A stretch of 64,000 nucleotides of DNA from Alloacidobacterium sp963823845. GTDB taxonomy: Bacteria; Acidobacteriota; Terriglobia; Terriglobales; Acidobacteriaceae. The position numbers and the translations under genes were made by a program. Location: assembly GCA_963823845.1 (NCBI GenBank), contig CAWGND010000011.1:248001-312000 (forward strand), read 5' to 3'. Every line of letters starts with the position of its first letter. The first letter of the stretch is position 1. Below are positions 62,601 to 64,000 of this stretch, in pieces. A model generated the notes under the pieces. That model saw only the letters and a program-made list of their open reading frames with translations, had not been told where the DNA came from and did not search any database.

Positions 62601-63692
62601 GTGTCCTGAGTCAGAGATTCGTTTAGAAAGCCTCTGGATTTTGCCAAGGATGAGATCGGCGTCAGCGGTCCACACAAAAGGTTTCGGTGCGCGATTGCGT
62701 TCTCGAAGATAGTTCAGCATGGCCTTCTCCAGCTGAGGGACTGCGGTATGGCTGCCGCGGCGGACACAGCGCTCGGTGATCTCGGCAAAGAGTCGCTCGA
62801 CCAGGTTCAGCCAACTTCCGCTGGTGGGAGTGAAGTGCACATGATAGCGGGGATGGCGTGCGAACCAGTTCCGCACTTTATCGACTTTGTGCGTGCCGTA
62901 GTTGTCCATCACTAGATGCACCTCGATGTCGGCGGGGACGGCGGCATCGATCCGGGCCAGAAACTTCAGGAACTCCTGATGCCGATGGCGACGATGGCAG
63001 TTGCCGAGCGCCTCGCCGGTGGCCACATTCAGCGCGGCGAACAACGAAGTGACGCCATGCCGTTCGTAGTCATGGGACTGGCGGGCCGGCACGCCTGGCG
63101 CCAGGGGCAGAATCGGCTGCGTGCGGTTCAGAGCCTGTACTTGGCTCTTTTCATCCACGCACAGCACCATCGCGTGCTCCGGTGGATTCATATACAGCCC
63201 GACGATGTCCCTGACCTTCTCGACAAACTGCGGGTCTTTGGAGAATTTGAAGTTCTCCACCCGGTGCGGCTGGAGTCCAAAGGCGCGCCAGATGCGCACA
63301 ATCGCAGTCTGCGACAGCCCAGTCTTCTGCGCCATCAGCCGCGTGCTCCAGTGCGTGCAGTTGGTGGGCATCGATTCCAGTGTCTGCGTGATCACCGCCT
63401 CGACCTTGGCATCGCTGATCGAGCGCGGAGCGCCCGGCCGCGGCTCATCGAGCAGCCCTTCCAGCCGGTTGACTCGAAAACGCTCGCGCCATTTGCATAC
63501 AGTGGCTCCGGTGATATTCAGCTTCCTGGCCACAGCGCTGTTGCTCAGGCCGTCATCACAGCCCAGCACTATGCGGGCGCGCATGGCTGTGGCCTGCGAA
63601 GACTTCGGCCGACGCGCCAGCAGCGTCAATTTCTCCTTCTCCTCGGCGTTTACGTTGAGCGGTTTGGTAGGGCGGCCCAGTGCCATACTCAA
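62598..63692 (-). CDS. IS630-family transposase
   Basis: A 364-residue transposase of normal length. N-terminal helix-turn-helix segments (LSNSAVARKLNITGATVCKWRERF; HWSTRLMAQKTGLSQTAIVRIWRAF) precede the DDE catalytic core: Asp in MVLCVDEKSQ, Asp in LVMDNYGTHK and Glu in SGSWLNLVERLFAE. It is intact. Its stop codon TAG (62598-62600) is made of the duplicated target TA plus the next host base, so the element relies on its target for termination. Start at 63692 or the second ATG at 63686. Confidence 0.95.
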   Translation of the reverse strand: MSMALGRPTKPLNVNAEEKEKLTLLARRPKSSQATAMRARIVLGCDDGLSNSAVARKLNITGATVCKWRERFRVNRLEGLLDEPRPGAPRSISDAKVEAVITQTLESMPTNCTHWSTRLMAQKTGLSQTAIVRIWRAFGLQPHRVENFKFSKDPQFVEKVRDIVGLYMNPPEHAMVLCVDEKSQVQALNRTQPILPLAPGVPARQSHDYERHGVTSLFAALNVATGEALGNCHRRHRHQEFLKFLARIDAAVPADIEVHLVMDNYGTHKVDKVRNWFARHPRYHVHFTPTSGSWLNLVERLFAEITERCVRRGSHTAVPQLEKAMLNYLRERNRAPKPFVWTADADLILGKIQRLSKRISDSGH

Positions 63693-63741
63693 CTATGCCG
63701 CACCTAACTGTATTATTCAATCTATTTCTGACTCATGACAC
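62601..63741 (-). mobile_element. Complete IS630-family insertion sequence
   Basis: 1141 bases with terminal inverted repeats GTGTCCTGAGTCAGAGAT (62601-62618) and, on the other strand, GTGTCATGAGTCAGAAAT (63741-63724), two mismatches. It is flanked by TA at 62599-62600 and at 63742-63743, the standard duplication of IS630/Tc1 elements. It sits inside a sigma-like gene. Confidence 0.95.
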
Positions 63742-64000
63742 TAGCTTATCTGCGGGTCGATCCGGATGACGCGCAATGTAATGAGAGACATTGTCGACAG
63801 CGTGATCCATCAGATCGTGCGCGGCCTCGCGATCATACAGGTATGTAGAGGCACACAACACCGCATATGACCATGCTGTCTTAGCAGCGGTCTCCAATTT
63901 CTGATCAGAAGCAGGGTGCCCGGTCGAATAGGCCCAACTCCACGTCAGCTCTTGCCAGATACGACCATTCAGCGGCATGCGCGAGCATCTGTCCGGCAAA
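63742..64000 (-). pseudogene. Sigma-70-like factor, 5' part, split by IS630 and cut by window edge
   Basis: About 86 residues of the N-terminal half: KTAWSYAVLCASTYLYDREAAHDLMDHAVDNVSHYIARHPDRPADKL looks like the helical core of a sigma region 2. The frame is still open at the window end, so the start lies outside. After LVS it runs into a TGA supplied by the IS630 end. It continues in frame with 62600 downward once the element and one TA are removed. Confidence 0.7.

Noticed and set aside
62916..63707. 263-codon frame antisense to the IS630 transposase
   Set aside because: The DDE transposase is complete on the minus strand; this is its shadow.
1..64000. CRISPR array or defence island
   Set aside because: No regularly spaced repeats or cas genes were seen; the only defence-type trace is the AbiEi remnant at 31240.

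Overview
The window looks like a chromosome segment of an Acidobacteriota (Terriglobia-type) bacterium. The main pointers are two very large MacB/FtsX-type 'orphan' permeases of the kind that is expanded in acidobacteria (17980-20412 and 25816-28479), HAF-repeat, BON and YflT-like stress proteins, and many Tat-exported or Sec-exported enzymes. The assignment is inferred from protein content only; no rRNA gene is present.

Layout. 1-9.0 kb: the end of a SpoIIE-type phosphatase, an ABC permease, then a lipid/glycan set. This set is two small DMT-family membrane proteins, a glutamine-dependent asparagine synthetase homologue, an ArnT-like GT39 transferase, UDP-sulfoquinovose synthase (sqdB) and an HpnI/ceramide-glucosyltransferase-like GT21. 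9.2-12.1 kb: copC/copD-type copper proteins and an exported protein. 12.3-18 kb: an oxidative-stress block of katG, divergent oxyR with a near-consensus OxyR site between them, and an encapsulin nanocompartment operon in which a DyP peroxidase with a C-terminal cargo peptide overlaps the shell gene. 18-24 kb: a large permease, a Tat-exported aminotransferase homologue whose PLP lysine is replaced by Asn, and a galactose-oxidase-type copper radical oxidase with Ig-like repeats.

24.6-33.5 kb is a scrapyard. It holds a 3' fragment of tRNA-Leu (likely a tyrosine-recombinase attachment scar), a truncated TPR gene, a permease, and an alginate lyase 5' fragment joined to a racemase 3' fragment joined in frame to an intact gamma-glutamyltransferase. 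After these come relics of an integrative/conjugative element (integrase C-terminus, AbiEi-type antitoxin remnant, excisionase-like HTH, MobF-type relaxase C-terminus) and a broken GH13 gene next to an intact trehalose synthase-like gene. 33.5-42 kb: trehalose synthase, pyrophosphatase, an ATGA-coupled PIG-L deacetylase / NodS-like methyltransferase / GT2 trio, a lysine-rich basic protein, a deletion scar joining truncated DUF2383 and BON genes, a stress protein and a methyltransferase.

42-50 kb: a twice-frameshifted membrane GAF-PP2C phosphatase, an arsenic operon (arsM-arsC with divergent arsR), LytTR and TetR regulators, a small Tat protein, and a HAF-repeat protein followed by a strong terminator. 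50.5-56.2 kb is rich in mobile DNA: an IS91-family element with a broken tyrosine recombinase and an intact HUH transposase, a deletion fusion of a cytochrome c to a PQQ dehydrogenase, an ion-channel-like protein with a lost selectivity filter, a short non-autonomous derivative of the same IS91 element, and a decayed DinB gene. 56.4-61.1 kb: a formate module (fdhA, DUF1641 protein, frameshifted OFA-type antiporter). 61.6-64 kb: a sigma/anti-sigma-like pair in which an intact IS630 has inserted at a TA inside the sigma gene; removing the element and one TA restores the frame exactly.

Many genes between 25 and 57 kb carry frameshifts or truncations. The insertion elements and recombinase remnants make real decay likely, but single-base sequencing errors could explain some of the isolated frameshifts (phosphatase, antiporter).
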